From positions 1-5,722 of the forward strand of contig JAJYAR010000200.1 of NCBI GenBank assembly GCA_021779435.1: DNA of 5,722 bases, in the 5' to 3' direction. The stretch comes from a bacterium (GTDB taxonomy: Bacteria > Verrucomicrobiota > Verrucomicrobiae > JAJYAR01). Within the stretch, counting starts at the first letter, position 1. Every line of letters begins with the position of its first letter. Shown piece by piece: positions 1 through 5,722 of the stretch. A program made the position numbers and the translations under genes. The notes beneath the pieces are model-generated. The model was not told the DNA's origin. It ran no database searches and saw only the letters and a list, made by a program, of their open reading frames with translations.

Positions 1-652
1 GGGCCGCGACTTCATGGTGGTGCACCTCGACCTCGACGCCCTGCTGCTCGAGCAGCAGGCACATCTCGGAGCGGATGTCCTGCAGCGAATCGACGGGCGG
101 GACCGGAAAGTAGCCGCCCTTGACCGGCGCGCGGTGCGCCAGGTTGCCGCCGTCGTATTCGATGCCGGTCGACCACGGCGCTTCTTCGGACTTGATCTTG
201 ACGAACGAACCCGACATGTCGACGTTCCAGGTCACGGAATCGAAGATGAAGAATTCGGGTTCCGGACCGAAGTAGGCGACGTCGCCGATGCCGCTCGACT
301 TCAGATATGCCTCGGCGCGGTGCGCCAGCGAACGCGGATCGCGCTCGTAGCCCTTGCCGGTGTTCGGCTCATGCACGTCGCAGGTGAGGATGAGGGTGTT
401 TTCCTCGCGGAACGGATCCATGCGCGCCGACGAAGGATCGGGCATCAGCAGCATGTCCGACGCTTCGATGCCTTTCCAGCCGGCGATCGACGAGCCGTCG
501 AAGGCGTGGCCGTCGGTGAACTTTTCCGCATCGAACATCTTGGTCGGCACGGAGACATGCTGCTCCTTGCCGCGGGTATCCGTGAACCGCAGATCAACGA
601 ACTTGACTTCGTTATCCGCGATCATCTTCATGACGTCATTGGCCGACCCCAT
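1..652 (-). CDS. glnA: Glutamine synthetase type I, N-terminal part (3' end beyond the window)
   Basis: Glutamine synthetase condenses glutamate and ammonia to glutamine with ATP. It is the main ammonium-assimilation enzyme, a cytoplasmic dodecamer in this family. The visible 217 residues start [20 protein letters not shown] and continue with the beta-grasp domain, including FDGSS at about 51-55. The catalytic domain then opens with EPEFF at 131-135, whose two glutamates (E131, E133) match the metal ligands E129/E131 of the enteric enzyme. GGYFPVPP lies at about 179-186. The HHHEVA stretch at 211-216 carries the next conserved His/Glu pair, and the window ends just after it. The family is about 470 residues long, so a little under half is present. 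The ATG at 652 is chosen because a strong GGAGGAG precedes it and homologues begin at the same place. An NtrC/sigma54-type control region lies upstream. The adenylylation-site tyrosine, near the C-terminus in this family, is outside the window. Confidence 0.97.
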   Translation of the reverse strand, partial: MGSANDVMKMIADNEVKFVDLRFTDTRGKEQHVSVPTKMFDAEKFTDGHAFDGSSIAGWKGIEASDMLLMPDPSSARMDPFREENTLILTCDVHEPNTGKGYERDPRSLAHRAEAYLKSSGIGDVAYFGPEPEFFIFDSVTWNVDMSGSFVKIKSEEAPWSTGIEYDGGNLAHRAPVKGGYFPVPPVDSLQDIRSEMCLLLEQQGVEVEVHHHEVAA

Positions 653-657
653 CGATT

Positions 658-667
658 CCTCTCCTCC
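658..667 (-). promoter_or_regulatory. Strong Shine-Dalgarno of glnA
   Basis: Read on the minus strand this is GGAGGAGAGG, ending five bases before the ATG at 652. It is the best ribosome-binding site in the window. It fixes the glnA start and fits a highly expressed gene. Confidence 0.85.
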
Positions 668-702
668 AAAATTAGAAAACCGCTGAACGGGAAAATATGC
701 AA

Positions 703-717
703 GCAGGAATTATGCCT
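703..717 (-). promoter_or_regulatory. Sigma54 (RpoN) -24/-12 promoter of glnA
   Basis: The minus strand reads AGGCATAATTCCTGC, giving GG (716-715), ten bases, then GC (704-703). This is the invariant GG-N10-GC spacing of sigma54 promoters, with GGCA and TGC matching the consensus TGGCACG-N4-TTGC. The expected start is about 12 bp downstream, near 691, leaving a leader of roughly 39 nt with the Shine-Dalgarno in it. Enteric glnA has an equivalent sigma54 promoter (glnAp2) activated by NtrC. I found no convincing sigma70 promoter here: the TCTAAT at 676-671 would start transcription inside the ribosome-binding site. Confidence 0.75.
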
Positions 718-752
718 GTAAGTTCCTTGCGAAAGCGGAACGGCTTTCTGCT

Positions 753-770
753 GTCCGCCCGCCGGCGGAC
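753..770. repeat. GC-rich hairpin downstream of hemW, possible weak terminator
   Basis: GTCCGCC (753-759) pairs with GGCGGAC (764-770) across a 4-base loop. It lies about 50 bp past the hemW stop, between the NtrC sites and the sigma54 promoter. No T-run follows on either strand, so it is not a canonical intrinsic terminator. It could stabilise the hemW mRNA 3' end or mean nothing in so GC-rich a region. Confidence 0.3.
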
Positions 771-779
771 AAGCCCGGG

Positions 780-796
780 CGCACCATCTTGGTGCG
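780..796. promoter_or_regulatory. NtrC (NRI) enhancer site for glnA
   Basis: CGCACCA-TCT-TGGTGCG is a perfect palindrome with 7-bp arms around three bases. It closely matches the NtrC operator pattern GCACCA-N3-TGGTGC known from enteric glnA. Its centre (788) lies about 97 bp upstream of the inferred start near 691, a typical enhancer distance for this activator. Expected role: phosphorylated NtrC binds here under nitrogen limitation and activates sigma54 polymerase at 703-717. Confidence 0.75.
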
Positions 797-811
797 GTTT
801 CGCACCAAGAT
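786..811. repeat. Perfect 11-bp inverted repeat overlapping the NtrC sites
   Basis: ATCTTGGTGCG (786-796) and CGCACCAAGAT (801-811) are exact reverse complements separated by four bases. In a transcript leaving hemW (stop at 818) this would fold as an 11-bp stem with an AAAC tetraloop just after the stop codon. No U-tract follows. The same bases carry the NtrC half-sites, so the repeat may be purely a DNA-binding signal, an mRNA 3' hairpin, or both. Confidence 0.6.
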
Positions 812-816
812 CGCCC
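801..816. promoter_or_regulatory. Second, weaker NtrC half-site
   Basis: CGCACCA at 801-807 repeats the left half of the 780-796 palindrome exactly, 21 bp away, so two helical turns and the same DNA face. The matching right half (811-816, TCGCCC) is poor, about 3 of 6 bases. Paired strong and weak NtrC sites on one face are usual for cooperative binding at enhancers. The site ends one base before the hemW stop codon region (818-820). Confidence 0.45.
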
Positions 817-817
817 A

Positions 818-2011
818 TCACGAGTCCGCGGCGACTTCGGATGCACCACCGTCGCCCGCCGGCAGGAAGAGCGCCTGCAGGTCGTTCAGGAAGCGCATTC
901 CCAGCCCGGTCGGCGCGATCCGCTCCGGATGCCGCGCGATCAACCCGCGCCGCACGCCCTCCCGCAGCCCGGGCTCGAACTTCTCCGGGCCGAGGCCGGT
1001 GCGCTCCGCCAACAGGGACGGCGCAAAACCGTCCCGCAGGCGAAACGCGTTGAGCGCGAATTCGAAGACGAGATCGTCGGCAGCCACCATGCGACGCTGG
1101 GAAACGAATTGCCCCTGCACGGCGTTGCGCAGGTAGGACTCCGGCGCGCGGAATCGCTCTTCGCGCAGCACGCCCCCTCCCGGCGAGGTGACCTTGGCGT
1201 GCGCGCCGGCGCCGATGCCGAGGTAATCGCCGAACATCCAGTAGTTGAGGTTGTGCCGGCAGCGCCGCCCCGGCCGCGCATAGGCCGACACCTCGTAATG
1301 TTCGAACCCCGCCTGCGCGAGCAGGCCGTCGATTTCCTCCTGGGCCCGCGCCACGACATCCTCCTCCGGCAACGGCGGCGGAAACTTGGCAAACACGGTG
1401 TTGGCTTCGATCGTCAACTGATAGACCGACAGATGCGTCGTCCCGAATCCCAGCGCGCGCACGACGTCCTGTCGTGCCGCCGCTTCCGCCTGGCCGGGAA
1501 GGCCGATCATCAGATCCAGATTGACGTTGTCGAATGAGCGCAACGCCGATTCGATCGCCCGCTCGGCCTGCCCGCCGTCGTGCACCCGGCCCAGCCGGCG
1601 CAGGCTGGCGTCATCGAAGGACTGCACGCCGATCGAGAGGCGGTTCACGCCGGCGTCGCGAAACGCCGCATACCGTCCCTCCTCCAGCGCGCCGGGGTTG
1701 GTTTCCAGCGTGATCTCGCACCCCGGTTCGAGCGTGATGCGGGCGCGGATTTCCGCCAGCAGCCGCGCGACCCCCGGCCCCGACAACAGCCCCGGCGTGC
1801 CGCCGCCGAAGAACACGCTGCGCACCGTGCGGCCCCATACCGCCGGCAAGGTCGATTCGAGATCCCCGATCAGGGCATCGAGATAGGCCTGCTCGGGGAT
1901 CGCCTCGCCGGCGGGCACGGCATGGGAGTTGAAATCGCAATAGGGGCACTTCCGGACGCACCACGGAACGTGGATGTACAGGGAAAGTGGGGGCAGGATC
2001 GTTGCTACCAC
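818..2011 (-). CDS. hemW: Heme chaperone HemW (radical SAM, HemN-like)
   Basis: Radical-SAM protein once annotated as oxygen-independent coproporphyrinogen III oxidase. The HemW branch is now regarded as a heme-binding chaperone that delivers heme to membrane cytochromes and other targets. With the GTG start at 2011 it has 397 residues (E. coli about 378). The cluster motif CVRKCPYC is at 18-25, followed by DF as in HemW, and the extra downstream cysteine of true HemN is absent. GGGTP at 69-73 is the SAM-binding motif, GVQSF lies at about 128-132, and HNLNYW at 253-258 fits the HNxxYW heme motif of HemW. A C-terminal winged-helix-like part occupies about 300-385. The GTG overlaps the rdgB stop by 7 bp and sits six codons before the conserved PPLSLYIHVPWC. 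An ATG at 2110 would add 33 low-complexity residues lying wholly inside rdgB, so I reject it. No clear Shine-Dalgarno is seen, so translational coupling to rdgB is likely. Confidence 0.94.
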   Translation of the reverse strand: MVATILPPLSLYIHVPWCVRKCPYCDFNSHAVPAGEAIPEQAYLDALIGDLESTLPAVWGRTVRSVFFGGGTPGLLSGPGVARLLAEIRARITLEPGCEITLETNPGALEEGRYAAFRDAGVNRLSIGVQSFDDASLRRLGRVHDGGQAERAIESALRSFDNVNLDLMIGLPGQAEAAARQDVVRALGFGTTHLSVYQLTIEANTVFAKFPPPLPEEDVVARAQEEIDGLLAQAGFEHYEVSAYARPGRRCRHNLNYWMFGDYLGIGAGAHAKVTSPGGGVLREERFRAPESYLRNAVQGQFVSQRRMVAADDLVFEFALNAFRLRDGFAPSLLAERTGLGPEKFEPGLREGVRRGLIARHPERIAPTGLGMRFLNDLQALFLPAGDGGASEVAADS

Positions 2012-2652
2012 CCCCAGCGCACCCGCAGCAGTTCCGCCATCGCCCGCATCGCCTGGCCGCGATGGCTGACGCGATTCTTTGCCGCCGGATCGAGTTGGGC
2101 CGCGGTGCAACCAGACTCCGGAAGCCCGAAATACGGGTCATAGCCGAAACCGCCCGCGCCCGCCGGCTGGTCGACGATGCGGCCGTTCCAGCGCCCCTCC
2201 GCAACCAGCGGCTCGGGGTCCGCGGCGGCGCGCACCGCGACCACGACGCACGCGTAGTGGGCCGCGCGATCGGCAACGCCGTCGAGCATGCGCACGAGCA
2301 GCGCATTGTTCTCGGCATCGCTAGCGTGCACGCCGGCGAAGCGCGCGGAGCGCACGCCCGGCGCGCCGTGCAAGGCATCGCAGCACAGACCGGAATCGTC
2401 GGCCAGCGCCGGCAGCCCGCTGAGGCGTGCCGCGTGGCGCGCCTTGGCGAGCGCATTTTCCAGAAAAGTCTCATGCGGCTCGTCCGCCGCCGCGATGCCG
2501 AGGCTGCCTTGCGTGCGCACCGCGACGCCGAGGGGCGCCAGCAGCGCCTGCAGCTCGGCCAACTTGCCCGCGTTGTTCGATGCCAGCACGATGCGGCGCG
2601 CCGCATCGTCCTTCCCGGCCCTCGCCCCGGGATCGGAGCTGCCGGCGGTCAT
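2005..2652 (-). CDS. rdgB: dITP/XTP pyrophosphatase (non-canonical purine NTP pyrophosphatase, Ham1 family)
   Basis: Hydrolyses dITP, ITP and XTP to the monophosphates plus pyrophosphate, keeping deaminated purines out of DNA and RNA; a cytoplasmic homodimer in this family. The 215-residue protein carries all family signatures in order: SNNAGK at 25-30 (nucleotide-binding loop), [11 protein letters not shown] at 61-71, DDSGL at 85-89 with [12 protein letters not shown] following, GFGYDPYF at 168-175, and SHRGQAM at 196-202. The ATG at 2652 overlaps the rph TGA as ATGA (4 bp), a classic coupled start. It gives about 18 residues before the IVLASNN strand, longer than in E. coli, and this Ala/Asp/Gly-rich lead is probably dispensable. 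The gene ends with a TAG that lies inside the hemW start region. rph-rdgB-hemW adjacency is common in proteobacteria. Confidence 0.96.
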   Translation of the reverse strand: MTAGSSDPGARAGKDDAARRIVLASNNAGKLAELQALLAPLGVAVRTQGSLGIAAADEPHETFLENALAKARHAARLSGLPALADDSGLCCDALHGAPGVRSARFAGVHASDAENNALLVRMLDGVADRAAHYACVVVAVRAAADPEPLVAEGRWNGRIVDQPAGAGGFGYDPYFGLPESGCTAAQLDPAAKNRVSHRGQAMRAMAELLRVRWGW

Positions 2653-3368
2653 GCGCCCAGCGCCGCCCGCTGGGCCGAGAGCAGTTGCCGGATTCCGCCC
2701 TCCGCGCATGCGAGCATCGCATCGAGTTGCGCACGCGGGAACGCCGCCCCCTCGGCCGTCCCCTGGACCTCGACGAAGCCGCCGGCGCCGGTCATCACGA
2801 CGTTCATGTCGGTATCGCAGCGCGAGTCCTCCGCATAGTCGAGATCGAGGAGCACCGCCCCGTCGACGATCCCCACCGACACCGCCGCCACCGCGTCGCG
2901 CAACGGATCGGCCGGGAGATCGAACCGCGTCCGCATCCAGCGCACGGCATCGACCAGGGCGACGTATGCCCCGGTGATCGATGCGGTGCGCGTGCCGCCG
3001 TCGGCCTGCAGCACGTCGCAGTCGATCTGGATCGTGCGTTCGCCGAGCGCCGCCATATCGACGACGCAACGCAGGCTGCGTCCGATCAGCCGCTGGATTT
3101 CGATCGTGCGCCCGTTCTGTTTGCCGCGCACCGCCTCGCGCTCGCTGCGCGTGTGGGTGGCACGCGGCAGCATGCCGTACTCGGCGGTGAGCCAGCCCTG
3201 GCCCTTGCCGCGCAGGAAGGATGGCACGCCGTCCGTCACCGACGCGGTGCACAGCACCTTCGTATCGCCGAACGACACCAGCACCGACCCTTCGGCATGG
3301 CGCGTCGCCCCGCGCTGGATGGCCACCGGCCGCATTTCGTCGACACCGCGGCTTCCACCCCGAACCAT
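2649..3368 (-). CDS. rph: Ribonuclease PH
   Basis: Phosphate-dependent 3'-to-5' exoribonuclease that trims tRNA precursors and other RNA 3' ends, releasing nucleoside diphosphates; a hexameric ring in this family. From the ATG at 3368 it has 239 residues, almost the same as E. coli full-length Rph (238). Seen in order: [20 protein letters not shown] at 23-42, [19 protein letters not shown] at 56-74, [15 protein letters not shown] at 86-100 with the conserved R87, [19 protein letters not shown] at 116-134 with the phosphate-binding R127, and [14 protein letters not shown] at 180-193 holding the conserved acidic residues D181 and D187. The C-terminus is intact, unlike the frameshifted K-12 allele. 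The ATG at 3368 overlaps the phosphatase stop as TGATG, preceded by GGGGA. An alternative ATG at 3386, behind GGAG, adds six residues and a 19-bp overlap. Both are plausible, and I prefer 3368 on family length. Confidence 0.96.
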   Translation of the reverse strand: MVRGGSRGVDEMRPVAIQRGATRHAEGSVLVSFGDTKVLCTASVTDGVPSFLRGKGQGWLTAEYGMLPRATHTRSEREAVRGKQNGRTIEIQRLIGRSLRCVVDMAALGERTIQIDCDVLQADGGTRTASITGAYVALVDAVRWMRTRFDLPADPLRDAVAAVSVGIVDGAVLLDLDYAEDSRCDTDMNVVMTGAGGFVEVQGTAEGAAFPRAQLDAMLACAEGGIRQLLSAQRAALGA

Positions 3369-4303
3369 CACTGTCCCCGCACCCATTTTGAACTCCGTTG
3401 AATCGCGTTCTGAATTTCCGAGATCGCCTCGTCGATCTGCTGGTCGGTGAGCACGCCCGGGTCCTCTCCGGCGCGCGGCATCTGCACCGTCGACGCGATC
3501 GCACCCTCGGGGATCTCCCGCGTCGACACGCCGAAGTCGCGGCCGCCCATCCAGTCGTCGACCGCGGCGCCGGCCCAGGACATCGCCATGGCCGTGCAGT
3601 TGTCGGCCTCGGGGCCGCCGGCCGCGAGCGCCGTCTCCACCAGGTCCGGCACGGCGCGCATCACCGTCTGCCCGGTGAACGGGCCGACGACCTCGCGATC
3701 CGACAGGCTACCCCACAAGCCGTCCGTGCACAGCAGCAGCACGTCGCCGAAGCGCAGGGTGGCCGGCTTGCCGATCTGCACCACCGGATCGATGTCGGCT
3801 CCCAGGCAATTGAAGATCCGGTTGCGCTCCGGATGATCCTTCGCGTCTTCCGCCCGGATCAGTCCCGAACTCACGAGATGGTGCACACGCGAATGGTCGA
3901 GCGTGCGGTCGACGATCGCACCGTCGCGGATCCAGTACAACCGGGAATCGCCGGCATGCGCCCAGGTCGCCACGCCATGCTGCACGACGCACACCACGAT
4001 CGTCGTACGCGGCGCCTCCGGCATCCCATGCTCGGCGCGATAGCGGTGCAGTTCGCGGTGCGCCACCTGGATCGCATTCTCGAGAAAGCGCGCCGGATTC
4101 GCCAGCCGGGGTTTGGCCTCGCGCTCGAACATCGCCGCCACCGTCTGCACGGTCAGTTGGGCCGCCACCTCGCCGCGCGCATGGCCGCCCATGCCATCCG
4201 CCACCACCATCAGCAGGCAGTCGCGGGTGTACAGATAGCCCATGCGGTCCTGATTGACCTTGCGGCCGCCGATCTTGCTTTCCTGATAGATGGAGAACCG
4301 CAT
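3368..4303 (-). CDS. PP2C-family Ser/Thr protein phosphatase (Stp/PrpC type)
   Basis: Metal-dependent phosphatase expected to reverse phosphorylation by the kinase encoded immediately upstream. The 311-residue protein has the bacterial PP2C motifs in order: NQDR at 17-20, [13 protein letters not shown] at 33-45 (metal ligand D36), TTIVVCVV at 100-107, [13 protein letters not shown] at 116-128, LLLCTDGLW at 189-197 (D194) and [10 protein letters not shown] at 232-241 (D234). All acidic metal ligands expected for an active enzyme are present. No signal peptide or membrane segment is seen, so it should be cytoplasmic. The catalytic domain ends near 245. A further stretch of about 65 residues, polar, with several Ser/Thr and a helical-looking end ([18 protein letters not shown]), extends beyond the usual bacterial size of about 240-255. 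The ATG at 4303 is 6 bp after the kinase stop with no clear Shine-Dalgarno, pointing to coupled translation. Confidence 0.93.
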   Translation of the reverse strand: MRFSIYQESKIGGRKVNQDRMGYLYTRDCLLMVVADGMGGHARGEVAAQLTVQTVAAMFEREAKPRLANPARFLENAIQVAHRELHRYRAEHGMPEAPRTTIVVCVVQHGVATWAHAGDSRLYWIRDGAIVDRTLDHSRVHHLVSSGLIRAEDAKDHPERNRIFNCLGADIDPVVQIGKPATLRFGDVLLLCTDGLWGSLSDREVVGPFTGQTVMRAVPDLVETALAAGGPEADNCTAMAMSWAGAAVDDWMGGRDFGVSTREIPEGAIASTVQMPRAGEDPGVLTDQQIDEAISEIQNAIQRSSKWVRGQ

Positions 4304-4309
4304 GATCGG

Positions 4310-5305
4310 TCAGAACCAGGTGATGTCGTGGTCCTTCGCGAATTGCGAAAGACGCTCCTGGAAGTGGCGCACGCGCGCCCCGGCGCGCTCGAACACCGAG
4401 AACTCGGGGACTTCCGGCACGTTATTGAGCAATTCCTTCTGCACCGCATACACCGTCTGCGGCCGCTCCAGCGAATTCAGGCGCAGGCAGCGCTCGGTCA
4501 TCGAGATCAGTTCGTTCGAGTACAGGCCGCGGAACGACCGCAACGCCTGGGGCATCTTGTCCCCCTTCATGCGCTGGTCGGCCTCCTGCGCCGGCATGCC
4601 CGACATGCAGGCATAGATGCAGGCGCCGACACTGTAGACGTCGGTCCAGGGGCCGAGTTCGGCATCGCGCTTGTAGAGCTCGGGCGCGGCGAACCCCGGC
4701 GTGTACATCGGATAGACCTTGCTGAAATCGCGCTGCAGCGTCTGGCGCGCAGCGCCGAAATCGAGCAGGATCGGCGCGCCGTCCATCCGCAGATAGATGT
4801 TGGCCGGCTTGACGTCCAGGTGCAGCAGGCGGTTCGCGTGGACCTCGCGCAGTCCGTTCATCACCTGGGTGAACACGCGGCGGATGAACCGCTCGGACAG
4901 CACGTCCTTCTGGTCTTTGTTGCGGTTGCGCAGCACGTGCTCCTGGAGCGACCGCCCGGACTCGTACTGCATCACCATGTAGACGGTGTCGTTGCCGCGG
5001 AAGAAGTTGAGCACGCGCACGACGTTGGGGTGGTAGATCGACGCCAGCGCCCGCCCCTCCTCGAAGAAGCACTTCAGGCCGATGCGGTAGGTGTTCAAGC
5101 TCTCCGGCGGAACATACGGCGCAAGCTCGCCCGGCTTGCGCTGCGCCAGCGTCGCCGGCATGTATTCCTTGATCGCGACCGAATTGCCGTGCTCATCCTG
5201 CGCAAGGTAGACGATCGAGAAGCCGCCGCTCGATATCTTCTTTACAATTCGATAGCTGCCGAGTTGAAACCCTTCGGGAAGGGCCGAATTGGTCTGGGAC
5301 GCCAT
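4310..5305 (-). CDS. Hanks-type Ser/Thr protein kinase, soluble, non-RD
   Basis: Eukaryotic-like protein kinase of 331 residues, expected to phosphorylate Ser/Thr on cytoplasmic proteins; its substrates are unknown. Subdomains in order: glycine loop ISSGGFSIVY at 24-33, VAIK with ATP-binding K46, alpha-C glutamate probably E83 in FFEEGRALA, HPNVVRVLNFF at 92-102, catalytic loop HLDVKPAN at 162-169 (D164, N169), DFG at 182-184, activation segment to APE at 207-209, TDVYSVG at 221-227 and ERP at 280-282. The usual HRD arginine is leucine (L163), making it a non-RD kinase, and two usual glycines of the loop are serines (S25, S30). The residues needed for phosphotransfer are present, so activity is likely. 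No membrane segment or extracellular sensor domain is seen; about 40 residues follow the kinase fold. It is the first gene of the five-gene minus-strand block. The ATG at 5305 is chosen on domain position; an in-frame ATG at 5359 would add 18 residues. Neither has a good Shine-Dalgarno. Confidence 0.93.
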   Translation of the reverse strand: MASQTNSALPEGFQLGSYRIVKKISSGGFSIVYLAQDEHGNSVAIKEYMPATLAQRKPGELAPYVPPESLNTYRIGLKCFFEEGRALASIYHPNVVRVLNFFRGNDTVYMVMQYESGRSLQEHVLRNRNKDQKDVLSERFIRRVFTQVMNGLREVHANRLLHLDVKPANIYLRMDGAPILLDFGAARQTLQRDFSKVYPMYTPGFAAPELYKRDAELGPWTDVYSVGACIYACMSGMPAQEADQRMKGDKMPQALRSFRGLYSNELISMTERCLRLNSLERPQTVYAVQKELLNNVPEVPEFSVFERAGARVRHFQERLSQFAKDHDITWF

Positions 5306-5381
5306 GGTGAATACAGGTTCGCCGGGGTTCCCGCGAAGGGTACCCGATTTTCCTTTCATCCCATAGAAACGAGGCCCCCGC
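5306..5381. other. Divergent intergenic region between the kinase operon and yicC
   Basis: These 76 bp separate two genes facing apart, so promoters for both would be expected here or inside the opposing gene. I see no convincing -35/-10 pair on either strand. Visible structure: an imperfect hairpin at 5318-5337 (TTCGC pairs with GCGAA, continued by GGG with CCC around one unpaired base), the palindrome GGGTACCC at 5338-5345, and a T-rich patch at 5348-5357. A GAGG at 5371-5374 is the likely yicC Shine-Dalgarno, seven bases before its ATG. Confidence 0.4.
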
Positions 5382-5722
5382 ATGGGTGATGTGGCAAGCA
5401 TGACCGGCTTTGCCGATGCGACGAAAACCACGACTTCCGGCACGGTAACCGTCGAAATCCGGTCCGTAAACGGACGCTTTTTGGAGCTTTCCCTCCGCCT
5501 TCCGGATGAGGTCCGCGCCACGGAGCCGGTGATCCGCGAGCGCATCGGCGCGGCCATTTCGCGCGGCAAGCTCGACTGCCGCGTGGCCCTCGGCCGCGAT
5601 CCGACCGCCAGCGGCGCCCGGATCAACCCGACGGCGCTCACCCATCTGCTGGAACTGGGGCGTTCGGTTGCCAAGGTGGCCACCGATGCCCGGCCGCTCG
5701 ACGTCGGCGAGATCCTGCGCTG
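5382..5722 (+). CDS. yicC: YicC-family endoribonuclease, N-terminal part (3' end beyond the window)
   Basis: The visible 113 residues begin MGDVASMTGFADATKTTTSG. They contain the family's hallmark N-terminal MTGFA (7-11), then VEIRSVNGRFLELSLRLPDE at about 24-43 and ISRGKLDCRV at about 59-68, the typical YicC N-terminal domain. Family members are about 290 residues long, so roughly the first 40% is present. YicC proteins have been reported as RNA endonucleases in E. coli; earlier annotation was a stress-induced protein of unknown function. The DUF1732 C-terminal domain carrying further conserved residues lies outside the window. The ATG at 5382 is preceded by GAGG at good spacing; an in-frame ATG at 5400, directly at MTGFA, is the alternative. 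In many proteobacteria gmk follows yicC, which I would expect just right of this window. Confidence 0.92.
   Translation, partial: MGDVASMTGFADATKTTTSGTVTVEIRSVNGRFLELSLRLPDEVRATEPVIRERIGAAISRGKLDCRVALGRDPTASGARINPTALTHLLELGRSVAKVATDARPLDVGEILR

Noticed and set aside
671..702. A sigma70-like TTGCAT ... TCTAAT pair upstream of glnA.
   Set aside because: The spacer is 20 bp and the predicted start would fall within the Shine-Dalgarno; the sigma54 promoter explains the region better.
14..721. A 235-codon open frame on the plus strand opposite glnA and its promoter.
   Set aside because: The minus strand encodes unmistakable glutamine synthetase; the plus-strand product has no family motifs and runs through the glnA control region.
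753..770. A canonical rho-independent terminator for hemW.
   Set aside because: The hairpin is strong, but no T-run follows in either direction, so it is kept only as a low-confidence repeat.
628..849. A 73-codon minus-strand frame bridging the end of hemW and the start of glnA.
   Set aside because: It overlaps both genes and the NtrC/sigma54 signals, shows no motif, and has no ribosome site of its own.
2653..3504. The long upstream extension of the rdgB reading frame through rph.
   Set aside because: The frame is open only because of base composition; the rph protein is conserved in another frame here, and the ATG at 2652 gives the normal RdgB size.
3368..5305. Kinase/phosphatase pair as part of a type VI secretion (PpkA/PppA) or other defence system.
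   Set aside because: No secretion, effector or defence gene is present; the neighbours are housekeeping genes and the kinase lacks a membrane or sensor domain.
3398..5389. A 663-codon open frame on the plus strand, antisense to the kinase and phosphatase genes.
   Set aside because: It spans two genes with complete motifs on the other strand, is rich in His, Arg and Ala with no recognisable domain, and arises because GC-rich codons rarely produce stops in the complementary frame.
5306..5683. An N-terminal extension of the kinase frame to 5683, giving 457 residues.
   Set aside because: It lies opposite the conserved yicC coding sequence, and the kinase domain already starts about 20 residues after the ATG at 5305.

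Overview
The window is GC-rich bacterial chromosome with very compact gene packing. It carries no mobile element, CRISPR array, tRNA or rRNA that I can see. The gene order yicC / Hanks kinase / PP2C phosphatase / rph / rdgB / hemW / glnA, the protein sequences and a sigma54-type glnA promoter together suggest a betaproteobacterium (Burkholderiales, Rhodocyclales or a relative). That placement rests on recall of gene neighbourhoods and protein style, not on a search.

Layout from left to right: (1) positions 1-652, minus strand, hold the N-terminal 217 residues of type I glutamine synthetase, cut by the window edge. (2) 653-817 is the glnA control region: a strong Shine-Dalgarno, a GG-N10-GC sigma54 promoter, and, about 100-120 bp upstream of the inferred start, a perfect NtrC-type palindrome followed by an extra half-site two helical turns away. 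(3) 818-5305, minus strand, is a five-gene block read in the order Ser/Thr kinase, PP2C phosphatase, rph (RNase PH), rdgB (ITP/XTP pyrophosphatase) and hemW (radical-SAM heme chaperone). Neighbouring genes are 6 bp apart or overlap by 1-7 bp, so the block looks like one translationally coupled operon. (4) 5306-5381 is a 76-bp divergent intergenic region. (5) From 5382 on the plus strand, yicC (RNA endonuclease family) begins and runs off the window.

How the genes may work together: the kinase and phosphatase form a matched cytoplasmic protein-phosphorylation pair placed at the head of genes for RNA 3'-end processing (rph) and nucleotide-pool sanitation (rdgB), opposite a second RNA nuclease gene (yicC). 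Whether the pair regulates those processes is unknown. glnA is a separate, nitrogen-controlled unit whose enhancer abuts the hemW stop codon. Most of the window is a conserved housekeeping neighbourhood. The points most worth a second look are the kinase/phosphatase pair (non-RD kinase with an altered glycine loop) and the enhancer/hairpin overlap between hemW and glnA. I did not find a clearly undescribed system.
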